Assembly: GCA_040081465.1 (NCBI GenBank)
Contig: JBEBGL010000004.1
Location: forward strand, 1 to 64,000
Length of the DNA: 64,000 nt
Origin: UBA668 sp040081465
GTDB taxonomy: Bacteria; Actinomycetota; Acidimicrobiia; Acidimicrobiales; Ilumatobacteraceae
Direction: 5' to 3'
The notes under the pieces were generated by a model. The model had not been told where the DNA came from and made no database searches. It saw only the letters and a list, made by a program, of their open reading frames with translations. The translations under genes were made by a program, and so were the position numbers. Position 1 is the first letter of the stretch, and every line of letters begins with the position of its first letter. This document shows positions 37,357 to 45,472 of this stretch, in pieces.

Positions 37357-38277
37357 ATGCCGAGGACACCGTCTTTTCCCGCGACCCCAGACCTGGTCGG
37401 TTCGTGGCGTCTTGACGGCTTTGTGGCGTCGCTCACGAATAGCGCCGAAAACACCGTGGCGGCTTATCGCAGCGACATCGAGGGTTTCATCGGTTGGCTC
37501 GACGACTCGTCGCCGGAGGATGAAGTCACGCCGCATCAAGTCGATCGCTCTGTGCTGCGCCGCTACGTGGCGGTACTCACGACGGGTGGTTTCGCCAAGC
37601 GCAGTGTTGCTCGCAAGGTCTCGTCGTTGCGTCGTTACTTTGCGTATCTGCGCCGCGAAGGTGTGTTGGAAATCGACCCAAGCACCGCGCTGCGCTCGCC
37701 CAATGGTGATGGTCGACTGCCACGTGTGCTTGATCACACCGACATCTCGGTACTGCTCGACGGGCCAAGCCCCGACGGCGAACCGCACTGGCGACGACTG
37801 CGCGACGACGCGGCGTTGGAAATCCTGTACGGCAGCGGCGTTCGCGTTGGCGAGTTGTGCGGACTCGACGTCGACTCGCTCGACCTCAAGGCCGGTGCAG
37901 TGTCGGTGTGGGGCAAAGGCTCGAAAGAGCGTCGCTTGCCACTCAGTGCGCCTGCCGTTACAGCGTTGCGCGCATGGCTGGCCGTTCGGTCGGAAGTTGT
38001 TTCAGCGGATGCTGCTTCGGCGCTGTTCGGCAACGAACGCGGCGCTCGCCTTTCGCCGCGCGACGTGCGGCGCATCATCGACAGGCGTTCCGCGCGTCCC
38101 ACACACCCGCATGCGCTGCGCCATAGTTTTGCGACACACCTGCTTGATGGTGGTGCCGATCTACGCGCAGTTCAAGAGTTGCTCGGTCACGCCGACGTGG
38201 CGACGACGCAGCGTTACACCCACATCAGCAACCATCGCCTACGCGAGGTTTACGCAGGGGCGCACCCACGAGCATGA
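37357..38277 (+). CDS. xerC: tyrosine recombinase XerC-like
   Basis: A 306-residue site-specific tyrosine recombinase that resolves chromosome dimers. The N-terminal SAM-like domain is followed by the catalytic domain. Arg I is in LYGSGVRVGELCGLDV, the HxxR box is HPHALRHSFATHLLDGG, and the final GHADVATTQRYTHIS carries His/Trp-position His and the nucleophilic Tyr. The location between dprA and a whiG-type sigma factor is the standard actinobacterial XerC locus. Its stop overlaps the sigma factor start (ATGA). Confidence 0.94.
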   Translation: MPRTPSFPATPDLVGSWRLDGFVASLTNSAENTVAAYRSDIEGFIGWLDDSSPEDEVTPHQVDRSVLRRYVAVLTTGGFAKRSVARKVSSLRRYFAYLRREGVLEIDPSTALRSPNGDGRLPRVLDHTDISVLLDGPSPDGEPHWRRLRDDAALEILYGSGVRVGELCGLDVDSLDLKAGAVSVWGKGSKERRLPLSAPAVTALRAWLAVRSEVVSADAASALFGNERGARLSPRDVRRIIDRRSARPTHPHALRHSFATHLLDGGADLRAVQELLGHADVATTQRYTHISNHRLREVYAGAHPRA

Positions 38278-39026
38278 GACGCGAACTCGATCTCGATCAC
38301 ACCTGGAAAAGCTGGTTCGACAGCAAAGACCCACTGGCGCGCGAACGCCTGATCGTGCACTACTCGCCACTTGTGAAGTTCGTTGCGGGTCGTGTCGGTG
38401 CCGGTCTTCCCAACAGCGTCGACGCGGGCGACTTGGTCAGCGCTGGAGTGTTCGGCCTAATCGATGCAGTCGAGCGCTTCGACCCAGCGCGCGGTGTGAA
38501 GTTCGAGACATTCGCGGTGCCCCGCATTCGTGGCGCTGTGTTCGATGGACTTCGGTCTCTCGACTGGGTGCCGCGTTCAGTTCGCAGCCGGGCGCGCGAA
38601 GTGGAAACCGCCTTTCAAGAACTCGAAGGTCGGCACGGGCGGGCACCAACCGACGAAGAGTTGTCGACGCACCTGAAGCTGTCGCCTGCAGAATTTCAAA
38701 AGTGGTTGGCCGCGATCGCGTCCACCACAGTCGGCCCGCTCGACCGCGCATTGGTTGCCGGTGCCGAGCCGCGAGCACTTACGGGCGATGTTCCCGATTC
38801 GCCGGCGATGCAGGTGGAAGACGGCGAGGTGCGTCGATTGGTGAAGGGCGAAGTTCGTCGCCTGCCCGATCGCGAAAAGTTGGTGCTGTCGCTGTACTAC
38901 GACGAAAGCCTGACGCTCGCCGAGATCGGCACCGTGCTGGGTGTTACCGAAAGTCGCGTATCGCAGATCCACACCAAAGCGGTGCTGCATCTGCGTGCCC
39001 GATTGTCAGCCGCCGGAGTCGCGTAA
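38274..39026 (+). CDS. whiG: FliA/WhiG-family RNA polymerase sigma factor
   Basis: A 250-residue sigma-70-family factor of the FliA/WhiG type. Region 2 is VDAGDLVSAGVFGLIDAVERFDPARGVKFETFAVPRIRGAVFDGLR and is followed by DWVPRSVRSRAREV. Region 3 is LEGRHGRAPTDEELSTHL, and region 4 is YYDESLTLAEIGTVLGVTESRVSQIHTKAV. In Streptomyces WhiG at this locus controls sporulation; in flagellated bacteria FliA drives motility genes. No flagellar genes or anti-sigma factor are in the window, so the regulon is open. It sits 614 bases before rpsB, as in Streptomyces. Confidence 0.9.
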   Translation: MRRELDLDHTWKSWFDSKDPLARERLIVHYSPLVKFVAGRVGAGLPNSVDAGDLVSAGVFGLIDAVERFDPARGVKFETFAVPRIRGAVFDGLRSLDWVPRSVRSRAREVETAFQELEGRHGRAPTDEELSTHLKLSPAEFQKWLAAIASTTVGPLDRALVAGAEPRALTGDVPDSPAMQVEDGEVRRLVKGEVRRLPDREKLVLSLYYDESLTLAEIGTVLGVTESRVSQIHTKAVLHLRARLSAAGVA

Positions 39027-39039
39027 CCGAGGTTGTCGG

Positions 39040-39519
39040 TTGATTGGCGGCCTGCTAGTTGCCGTTGCTTGTCTCGTGCCCCCGGTCGACGTGCCGGTAG
39101 CGATCGGGTTTGTGCGGCCGGTTTGCGAGTATTGCCCCGGCCATCGCGGCGTCGAGTACCACCCGCCAACGGGTGTCGCAGTCCACGCCGTGCTCGGCGG
39201 CGTCGTTTCGTTCGCGGGCAGAGTGGCAGGCACGCTCTACGTCGTCGTCGCTCAACCCGACGGCTCGCGCGCAACCTACGGACTGCTGCTGACCAGGCTG
39301 GTAGCCACCGGTGCCGGTGTCGGCGCTGGCCAGGTGCTCGGATATGCCTCGTCACGGCTGTACTTCGGTTTGCGCGACCCCGCCGGTGACCCAATCGACC
39401 CGACCGGCCTGCTGGGCCGCTGGGTTGGCCGACCACGGCTGGTCCCACTTGATGGAAGCAAGGCCCGCGCCGGCCCGCCACCCACTCTCACCTGCGCAGC
39501 AGCAGCGAACGGCCGATAG
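39040..39519 (+). CDS. degenerate M23 (LytM)-like exported protein
   Basis: About 159 residues from a TTG start at 39040 with GAGG upstream. A hydrophobic signal (IGGLLVAVACLVPPVDVPVA) precedes an M23-like beta domain: GHRGVEYHPPTGVAVHAVLGGVVSFAGRVAGTLYVVVAQ and ATYGLLLTRLVATGAGVGAGQVLGY. The zinc ligands look lost. The canonical HxxxD reads HRGVE, the strand His is Gln in VVVAQ, and HLHFG is RLYFGLRD. It is therefore probably a non-catalytic LytM-like protein that may bind or activate cell-wall hydrolases. M23-type genes are usual between whiG and rpsB in actinobacteria. Confidence 0.75.
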   Translation: MIGGLLVAVACLVPPVDVPVAIGFVRPVCEYCPGHRGVEYHPPTGVAVHAVLGGVVSFAGRVAGTLYVVVAQPDGSRATYGLLLTRLVATGAGVGAGQVLGYASSRLYFGLRDPAGDPIDPTGLLGRWVGRPRLVPLDGSKARAGPPPTLTCAAAANGR

Positions 39520-39640
39520 CATCTCACGACGGCCACACCGGCCAGTTAGCTACGGAAGTCCAAACCACGCACGTACCCTCCTGCGGTCGCCTCGGCGCCG
39601 GGTACCAGCGCCACTTAACCGCAGGGGAGGAGCAAACACC

Positions 39641-40576
39641 ATGGCTGTCGTCACGATGCGCCAAATGCTGGAAGCCGGCGTTCACTTCGGGCACCAGACC
39701 CGTAAGTGGAACCCGAAGATGAAGCGATTCATTTTCGGTGAGCGCAACGGCATCTACATCATCGACCTCGACCAAACGCTTCAGCGCGTCGAGGCCGCTT
39801 ACAACTTCATTCGCGATCTGTCCGCCAAAGGCGGAACGGTGCTGTTCATCGGCACGAAGAAGCAGGCGCAAGATCCCGTGCGCGAGTACGCCGACAAGAG
39901 CGGCCAGCCGTACATCAACGAGCGTTGGCTCGGTGGCATGCTCACCAACTTCGAGACAATCGGCAAGCGCGTCGCCAAGATGCAGGAATACGAGCGCATG
40001 CGCACCACCGGCGAGTTTGAAGCGATGCCGAAGAAGGAAGCGCTGCTTCTTTCTCGCGAACTCGAGAAGCTGCAGCGCAACCTTGGCGGCATTCGCGGAA
40101 TGGGCAAGCGTCCCGACGCAGTTTTCATTCTCGACACCAAGAAGGAGCACATCGCGGTGACGGAAGCGAACAAGCTTCACATCCCGGTGATCGCAGTTGT
40201 CGATACCAACGTCGACCCCGATGTCATCCAGTTCCCGATTCCTGGCAACGACGATGCCATTCGTGCGAACGCGCTGATGTGCCATGTCGTCGCCGAGGCG
40301 GTGCTGGAAGGCCGTTACATCGCCAACAAGCGCAACCCGCAGCCCGCCCCGGCTGCCAAGCCAGCTGCGCGCAGCGCGGAGGACGAAGCATCGTTTGCCG
40401 CATCGCAAACCGACGCGCGCCGACAGGCTGCCGCCGATCAGGCCAAGCGCGATGCGCGCGTCGTGGCGGCCGAAGTAGCGGCCGATGTTGCCGACGACGC
40501 CCCGGTCGCCGATGCCGCGCCGGCCGCGGAAGCGACTGAAGTAACCGCTGACGCAACTGAAACGACGGAGAACTGA
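39641..40576 (+). CDS. rpsB: 30S ribosomal protein S2
   Basis: A 311-residue S2. The core is intact: TMRQMLEAGVHFGHQTRKWNPKM, YIIDLDQTLQRVEAAYNFI, GGTVLFIGTKKQAQDPV, WLGGMLTNFETI and VIAVVDTNVDPDVIQFPIPGNDDAIRA. The C terminus (about 245-311) is an Ala/Asp/Glu-rich low-complexity extension, common in actinobacteria. A GGGGAGG Shine-Dalgarno lies about 9 bases before the ATG. The 121-base gap upstream holds no gene; it contains GGCGCCGGGTACCAGCGCC (39592-39610), an imperfect inverted repeat that could be part of a leader or promoter. Confidence 0.97.
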   Translation: MAVVTMRQMLEAGVHFGHQTRKWNPKMKRFIFGERNGIYIIDLDQTLQRVEAAYNFIRDLSAKGGTVLFIGTKKQAQDPVREYADKSGQPYINERWLGGMLTNFETIGKRVAKMQEYERMRTTGEFEAMPKKEALLLSRELEKLQRNLGGIRGMGKRPDAVFILDTKKEHIAVTEANKLHIPVIAVVDTNVDPDVIQFPIPGNDDAIRANALMCHVVAEAVLEGRYIANKRNPQPAPAAKPAARSAEDEASFAASQTDARRQAAADQAKRDARVVAAEVAADVADDAPVADAAPAAEATEVTADATETTEN

Positions 40577-40582
40577 TCACGA

Positions 40583-41371
40583 ATGGCATTCACCGCCAAA
40601 GATGTACAGACGCTTCGCCAAGCAACCGGCGCAGGCATGATGGATGCGAAGAAGGCTCTTGAGGCCAACGATGGCGACTTTGAGGCAGCAAAGCAATGGC
40701 TGCGCGAGAAGGGCCTGGCCGCGAGCTCGAACCGTGGAGATCGCGAGAACACTCAAGGGGTCGTCGCTCTTGAACTGAAGGGCAGCGTTGGCGCGATCGT
40801 CAAGCTGAAATCAGAAACCGATTTCGTGGCCGGCAGCGACAAGTTCAAGCAAGAGGCTGCGACACTCGCGGTGCTCGTCGCCGAAAAGGGCGAAGCTGCG
40901 GTTGCAGAGCGAGCATCGATCCTCGACGATCTGAAGATCGTGTTGAAGGAAAACATCGAACTCGGCACCGTTGCGCGCATCGAAGCGGCGCCAGGCAATG
41001 TCCTCGGTAGCTACCTGCACATTCAGGGTGGTCGCGGCGTGAATGCCGTGATCGTCGAGATGAGCGGTGCCAACGACGAGCTCGCTCACGACGTCGCCGT
41101 TCACATCGGCTTCGCGCGTCCGAAGTATCTGAGCCGCGAGTCTGTGCCGGCCGACGTTCTCGATCGCGAACGCGCGACGCTCGAAGCACTCAGCCGCAAT
41201 GAAGGCAAGCCAGAAGCGGCGTTGCCGAAGATTGTCGAAGGCCGCATCAACGGCTTCTATAAAGACGTTGCACTACTCGAGCAGCCGTACGCCAAAGACG
41301 ACAAACAGTCGATCAAGCAGTTCATCGGCAAGGCCACCATTGTGAACTTCGCACAGGTCGAGATCGGCTGA
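40583..41371 (+). CDS. tsf: elongation factor Ts
   Basis: A 262-residue EF-Ts, the guanine-nucleotide exchange factor for EF-Tu. The N-terminal UBA-like domain is VQTLRQATGAGMMDAKKALEANDGDFEAAKQWLREKG. The TDFVA motif that contacts EF-Tu is in KLKSETDFVAGSDKF. The C-terminal ALLEQPYAKDDKQSIKQFI is conserved. It follows rpsB after 6 bases, the universal order. Confidence 0.97.
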   Translation: MAFTAKDVQTLRQATGAGMMDAKKALEANDGDFEAAKQWLREKGLAASSNRGDRENTQGVVALELKGSVGAIVKLKSETDFVAGSDKFKQEAATLAVLVAEKGEAAVAERASILDDLKIVLKENIELGTVARIEAAPGNVLGSYLHIQGGRGVNAVIVEMSGANDELAHDVAVHIGFARPKYLSRESVPADVLDRERATLEALSRNEGKPEAALPKIVEGRINGFYKDVALLEQPYAKDDKQSIKQFIGKATIVNFAQVEIG

Positions 41372-41378
41372 CACCTCC

Positions 41379-42122
41379 ATGGCGACACCGTCGATGAAAC
41401 CCCGATGGAAACGGATCGTCTTTAAGCCATCGGGTGAAGCATTGGCCGGTGCGTCCGGGCAAGGCCTCGATGGTGAGACGCTCGACGCAACTGCGCGCGA
41501 AATCGTCGCAGTGCGCGAGATGGGCGTCGATGTCATCGTCGTCGTCGGCGGAGGCAACTTCTGGCGAGGTCGGCAAGGTGCGATGGCGGGTATGGACGCC
41601 ACGCAGAGCGACCACATCGGAATGTTGGGCACAGTCATGAACTCGCTGGCGCTGCAAGATGCGCTCGAGCGCGCTGGCCAGATCACCCGGGTGCAAACTG
41701 CAATCGAGATGCCGCGCATCGCCGAGCCGTACATTCGCCGGCGGGCAATGAGGCACTTGGAAAAGGGCCGCGTCGTGATCTTCGCCGCCGGTACTGGCAA
41801 CCCGTTCTTCACCACCGACACTGCTGCTGCGTTGCGTGCCGCCGAGATGGACGCCGATGCGATGTTGAAGGGCACCCATGCTGGTGTCGATGGCGTTTAC
41901 GACGCCGATCCGCGGATAGTGCCCTCCGCCAAGAAGTACGACGAGATCAGCTATCTCGAGGTGATGACCAAGAACCTCAAGGTCATCGACGCAACGGCGA
42001 TTGCCTTTTGTCGCGACAACAAGATTCCAATCGTGGTGTTCGACATGTCGGCACCGGGCGCTTTACAGGCGATTCTGCGCGGCGATTCCGTGGGCACCAT
42101 CGTCCGCGACCCCGCTTCCTGA
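41379..42122 (+). CDS. pyrH: uridylate kinase (UMP kinase)
   Basis: A 247-residue UMP kinase of the amino-acid kinase fold. It shows KRIVFKPSGEAL (ATP-binding Lys region), VIVVVGGGNFWRG (glycine-rich loop), SDHIGMLGTVMNSLALQDALE, VIFAAGTGNPFFTTDTAAALRA and KGTHAGVDGVYDADPR. The usual LKLSGE is FKPSGE here. The gene follows tsf after 7 bases in the rpsB-tsf-pyrH-frr order. Confidence 0.97.
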   Translation: MATPSMKPRWKRIVFKPSGEALAGASGQGLDGETLDATAREIVAVREMGVDVIVVVGGGNFWRGRQGAMAGMDATQSDHIGMLGTVMNSLALQDALERAGQITRVQTAIEMPRIAEPYIRRRAMRHLEKGRVVIFAAGTGNPFFTTDTAAALRAAEMDADAMLKGTHAGVDGVYDADPRIVPSAKKYDEISYLEVMTKNLKVIDATAIAFCRDNKIPIVVFDMSAPGALQAILRGDSVGTIVRDPAS

Positions 42123-42154
42123 CGGGTGCGCACCCTCATGGCACCTCTGTTCAC

Positions 42155-42160
42155 TACGCT
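42155..42160 (+). promoter_or_regulatory. -10-like element of frr
   Basis: TACGCT ends 6 bases before GTG 42167, in the 44-base gap after pyrH, and no Shine-Dalgarno sequence is present. An internal leaderless promoter is possible. Confidence 0.42.
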
Positions 42161-42166
42161 GGACCC

Positions 42167-42724
42167 GTGACCGAAGTAACCATTCTTGACGCGCTCGAAA
42201 AGATGGGCAAGGCCGTCGAGCACGTACAAATCCAGTTCACGACGGTTCGCACCGGTCGGGCAACGCCCGTACTCGTCGAAAAGTTGATGGTCGAGTACTA
42301 CGGCTCGACGCTTCCACTGCAGCAGTTGGCTGCGATTCAGGTCCCCGAGGCTCGCCAACTCATCATTAAGCCCCACGATGTCGGGTCGCTCGCCGCTTGC
42401 GAACGAGCAATCCGCGACAGCGACCTTGGCGTGAACCCCAGCAACGACGGTGTTGTGATCCGTATCAACTTTCCGCCACTCACCGAAGAACGGCGCAAGG
42501 AGTACGTGAAGGTCGTCAAGCACATGGCTGAGGACGGACGAATCTCGCTACGCAACATTCGTCGCGATGCGCGCAAACACCTCGAAGCGGCCGAGAAGGC
42601 GACCCAAATCTCAGCTAACGAGCTCGAGCGCGCCGAGAAGGAAATGGACAAGATCACTCACGAGCACGTCGAGTTGATCGACAAGGCACTGGGGCGCAAA
42701 GAGCACGAGCTGCTCGAAGTCTGA
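42167..42724 (+). CDS. frr: ribosome recycling factor
   Basis: A 185-residue RRF, the exact usual length, which splits post-termination ribosomes together with EF-G. It shows FTTVRTGRATPVLVEKLMVEYYGS, QLAAIQVPEARQLIIKPHD, GVNPSNDGVVIRINFPPLTEERRKEYVK and RNIRRDARKHL. GTG 42167 gives the family-typical N terminus, and the longer frame upstream is read-through of pyrH in another frame. Confidence 0.97.
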   Translation: MTEVTILDALEKMGKAVEHVQIQFTTVRTGRATPVLVEKLMVEYYGSTLPLQQLAAIQVPEARQLIIKPHDVGSLAACERAIRDSDLGVNPSNDGVVIRINFPPLTEERRKEYVKVVKHMAEDGRISLRNIRRDARKHLEAAEKATQISANELERAEKEMDKITHEHVELIDKALGRKEHELLEV

Positions 42725-42750
42725 GCGGGCCAAGCGATGGAGGCAACTCA

Positions 42751-44262
42751 ATGAGCGATGACCAATGGCGTAGGCGCCCAGAAGATGAGGACGATTTCGG
42801 CGGACCCCTGTTCGGCGACGAGCCGCCCACTGGCACTGTGCGACGCATACCCGCGCCCAAGAAGGAGTCAAAGCGCGATGTGGCGAGACGCGACACTGAA
42901 GCGATCTCGTTCGGCGATTCCGGCGCCGGTCCTCTGCAACACTGGAGCGAGCCGCCGACTGGCGAATTGCCCGGCGTTCTTGCGGCGGCTGCTGCCACTC
43001 CCGACCCGACCGACGACCTCGACGTGTGGTCGTCGTTCTCGGGCAACACTCCGAAGTGGCCAGACGAGAGTGGATCCGATTTGGTTCCACACTTTGCCGA
43101 CGACCCCGACGACATAACCGGTCTGCACCCCATCTTCGAAGATCAGGTTGTTGCACTCGATGACTCGACGCCGGTCGGCCGTGAAGTACCGCTAGCGCGT
43201 CGCGAACAGGGACGCATCACGATCGGCACCGACCCCACGGATGGGTTGTCGACTCGCTCGTCGTCGACGTCGTCGCCACCATCGCGGCGCACGCGCCCCG
43301 AAACCGCTGCGCGTGGTCCGAAGCCGCGTGGCCAGGCTCCGCGACCTCGGCCATCCGCCGCCGGTGGGCGTCCGGCACCGAAGGCGCCAGGTGGCACTGC
43401 TGGCCGCGATATGCCGACCGCGATCGCGGTCGGCCTCGTGCTTGCCGCGGTCTTCGTTGGTGCCGTCAAGTTCAACCCGTGGGCGGTCGCTGTAATCGTG
43501 GTCGTGGTTCTCGGTCTGGCAGCGATCGAGTACTTCGATCGCGTACGCGAGAAGGGCTACGAACCCGCGTACATACCGGGCATCGTCGCCTGCTTTGCGG
43601 CTCCGATCGCTACGTATCACTACGGAGTCGGTGCGTTGCCCTTGGTGATGTTCTTGGCAATTGCAGCATGTGCAGTTACTTTCATCGGGGCGACGAGCAT
43701 TCAGTCGAACCCAATGCCGAACATGGCAATCACGGTTCTTGCCATCGGGTGGATCGGCGTACTTGGGTCGTTCGGCGGTGCGATCCTCAATATCGGTAAC
43801 TTCGGAATCTTCACTGCCGATGGCTTCAGTAGCCGAGTCGGCACCGACACGCTGTGCCTAATGGCAATCGCAGTGGTCGCCAACGACGTTGGAGCGTTGT
43901 TCGTTGGCAGCGCCGTCGGCAAGACACCGCTGCGCGAATGGATCAGCCCGAACAAGAGCATTGAAGGTTTTGTCGGTGGCACGGTGATGACGCTCGGCGC
44001 CATGTTCTTGGTCGGCGTGTGGGGCAAGTCGACTAGCTGGAACAGCGACGGCGATCTGCTGCTGCTCGGCGCAGTTGTGTCGGTGATGGCGCCGATCGGT
44101 GACCTCACCGAAAGCATGTTCAAGCGCAACCTCGACGTGAAGGACTTCGGCACGATCATCAAGGGTCACGGCGGAGTGCTCGATCGCTTCGACGGTTTCC
44201 TGTTCGTGATGCCAGCGGTCTACTACCTCTTGATTCACCTGCAGCCCTGGGTCACCAAATAA
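42751..44262 (+). CDS. cdsA: phosphatidate cytidylyltransferase (CDP-diglyceride synthase) with long disordered N terminus
   Basis: A 503-residue protein. Residues 1 to about 225 are acidic and then Pro/Arg/Ala rich and look disordered, an unusually long extension for CdsA. The C-terminal half has about eight membrane helices and the CDS signature SMFKRNLDVKDFGTIIKGHGGVLDRFDGF. The enzyme makes CDP-diacylglycerol for phospholipid synthesis. A GGAGG Shine-Dalgarno precedes ATG 42751. Its TAA stop is embedded in the apparent start of dxr (ATAAC). Confidence 0.94.
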   Translation: MSDDQWRRRPEDEDDFGGPLFGDEPPTGTVRRIPAPKKESKRDVARRDTEAISFGDSGAGPLQHWSEPPTGELPGVLAAAAATPDPTDDLDVWSSFSGNTPKWPDESGSDLVPHFADDPDDITGLHPIFEDQVVALDDSTPVGREVPLARREQGRITIGTDPTDGLSTRSSSTSSPPSRRTRPETAARGPKPRGQAPRPRPSAAGGRPAPKAPGGTAGRDMPTAIAVGLVLAAVFVGAVKFNPWAVAVIVVVVLGLAAIEYFDRVREKGYEPAYIPGIVACFAAPIATYHYGVGALPLVMFLAIAACAVTFIGATSIQSNPMPNMAITVLAIGWIGVLGSFGGAILNIGNFGIFTADGFSSRVGTDTLCLMAIAVVANDVGALFVGSAVGKTPLREWISPNKSIEGFVGGTVMTLGAMFLVGVWGKSTSWNSDGDLLLLGAVVSVMAPIGDLTESMFKRNLDVKDFGTIIKGHGGVLDRFDGFLFVMPAVYYLLIHLQPWVTK

Positions 44263-45410
44263 CTGTTCGCGTCGCGATCGCCGGTTCTTCCGGGTCCATC
44301 GGAGAGCAAACACTCGATGTTGTCCGCGCCGAGGGCGATCGTTATCAGGTAGTAGCGCTCGGTGTCGGCAGTTCCGTCGACGTGCTCGTTCGTCAAGCGC
44401 TCGAGTTTCGACCGCAGATCGTCGCGATCGCCGATCCGGCGCGTCGCGCGGAGGTCGCCGCCGCGCTGCCGTTCGCAGAAGTTGTTGATGATCTCGCCGA
44501 CCTCGTCGAGCCAGCCGATGTAGTGGTGAACGGCGTCGTCGGTTTCGCCGGGTTGCCGGTGACGATGCGCACCCTGGAACTTGGTCGTCGACTTGCACTC
44601 GCGAACAAGGAGAGCCTGATTGCGGGTGCGCCGGTTGTGCAGCCGCTACGCGCGACACCGGGCGCCGAGTTGGTGCCGGTCGATAGCGAGCACTGCGCGG
44701 TGCACCAGTGCTTGCGCTCGTCGGCGTTCGCCGATCGCGAGGTCGCTCGCATAGTGCTGACTGCGAGCGGTGGCCCGTTCCGCGGTCGTACCGCGGAGCA
44801 ACTTGCCGACGTGGATGTCGAGCAAGCGCTCGCACACCCGACGTGGAAGATGGGGCCGAAGATCACCATCGATTCCAGCACGCTGATGAACAAAGGTCTG
44901 GAAGTCATCGAGGCGCACGAGTTGTTCGGTGTCGACTACGACCGCATTGAAGTAGTCGTTCATCCGCAGAGCATCGTCCACTCCATGGCCGAGTTCACAG
45001 ACGGCAGCACGGTCGCGCAGTTGAGCCTTCCCGACATGCGACTACCGATCGGATACGCGCTCGCGTATCCAGCGCGCATCGGCACACCGTTCGGTCGCCT
45101 CGACTGGGCAGTGCTCGGTCGCCTCGACTTCGAACCAGCCGACACGGCCACCTTCCGCTGTCTCACGCTCGCCTACGCAGCTGGTCGCCAGGGTGGTACC
45201 GCGCCGGCGTGGCTCAGCGCTGCTAACGAGGTTGCGGTCGAGGCGTTTCTGCAAGGCGGTCTTCGTTGGCATCAAATCGCGGAAGTCAACGACGAAGCGC
45301 TGCAGCGTTACCAGCCGACACCGCAAGCAACCGTCGCCGACATCATCGACGCTGATGCAGCAGCTCGGCGCTGCGCTGAAGCCGTGATTCTCAAGGTTCG
45401 CTCGCGGTGA
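44259..45410 (+). CDS. dxr: 1-deoxy-D-xylulose 5-phosphate reductoisomerase, non-canonical start
   Basis: About 383 residues; the first committed enzyme of the MEP isoprenoid pathway. The NADPH loop is VRVAIAGSSGSIGEQTLDVV, followed by ALANKESLIAGA, PVDSEHCAVHQCL, LTASGGPFRG, HPTWKMGPKITIDSSTLMNKGLEVIEAHELF and VHPQSIVHSM. The first in-frame ATG, GTG or TTG is GTG 44382, which would delete the NADPH motif. The only plausible site near the expected N terminus is ATA 44259, overlapping the cdsA TAA stop as ATAA. CTG 44247 is an alternative. The frame was checked codon by codon from 44214. Confidence 0.9.
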   Translation: MTVRVAIAGSSGSIGEQTLDVVRAEGDRYQVVALGVGSSVDVLVRQALEFRPQIVAIADPARRAEVAAALPFAEVVDDLADLVEPADVVVNGVVGFAGLPVTMRTLELGRRLALANKESLIAGAPVVQPLRATPGAELVPVDSEHCAVHQCLRSSAFADREVARIVLTASGGPFRGRTAEQLADVDVEQALAHPTWKMGPKITIDSSTLMNKGLEVIEAHELFGVDYDRIEVVVHPQSIVHSMAEFTDGSTVAQLSLPDMRLPIGYALAYPARIGTPFGRLDWAVLGRLDFEPADTATFRCLTLAYAAGRQGGTAPAWLSAANEVAVEAFLQGGLRWHQIAEVNDEALQRYQPTPQATVADIIDADAAARRCAEAVILKVRSR

Positions 45411-45459
45411 CGCGCTAGCTAACGACACGGGCTGCCGTCTCACAATCACCGGTAGCGGG

Positions 45460-45465
45460 TACCGT
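45460..45465 (+). promoter_or_regulatory. -10 element of rseP
   Basis: TACCGT, within the imperfect inverted repeat CGGTAGCGGGTACCG, ends 7 bases before ATG 45473. A leaderless start is predicted. Confidence 0.45.
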
Positions 45466-45472
45466 CTCTGCC

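Noticed and set aside
37043..39043. A 666-codon plus-strand open frame over dprA, xerC and the sigma factor.
   Set aside because: It is Arg/Cys/Ser-rich and lies in a shifted frame of three clearly identified genes.
44306..44317. CAAACACTCGAT in dxr, similar to the reverse unit of elements A and B.
   Set aside because: Only 11 bases match, it lies in conserved coding sequence (EQTLD), and there is no partner arm; treated as coincidence.
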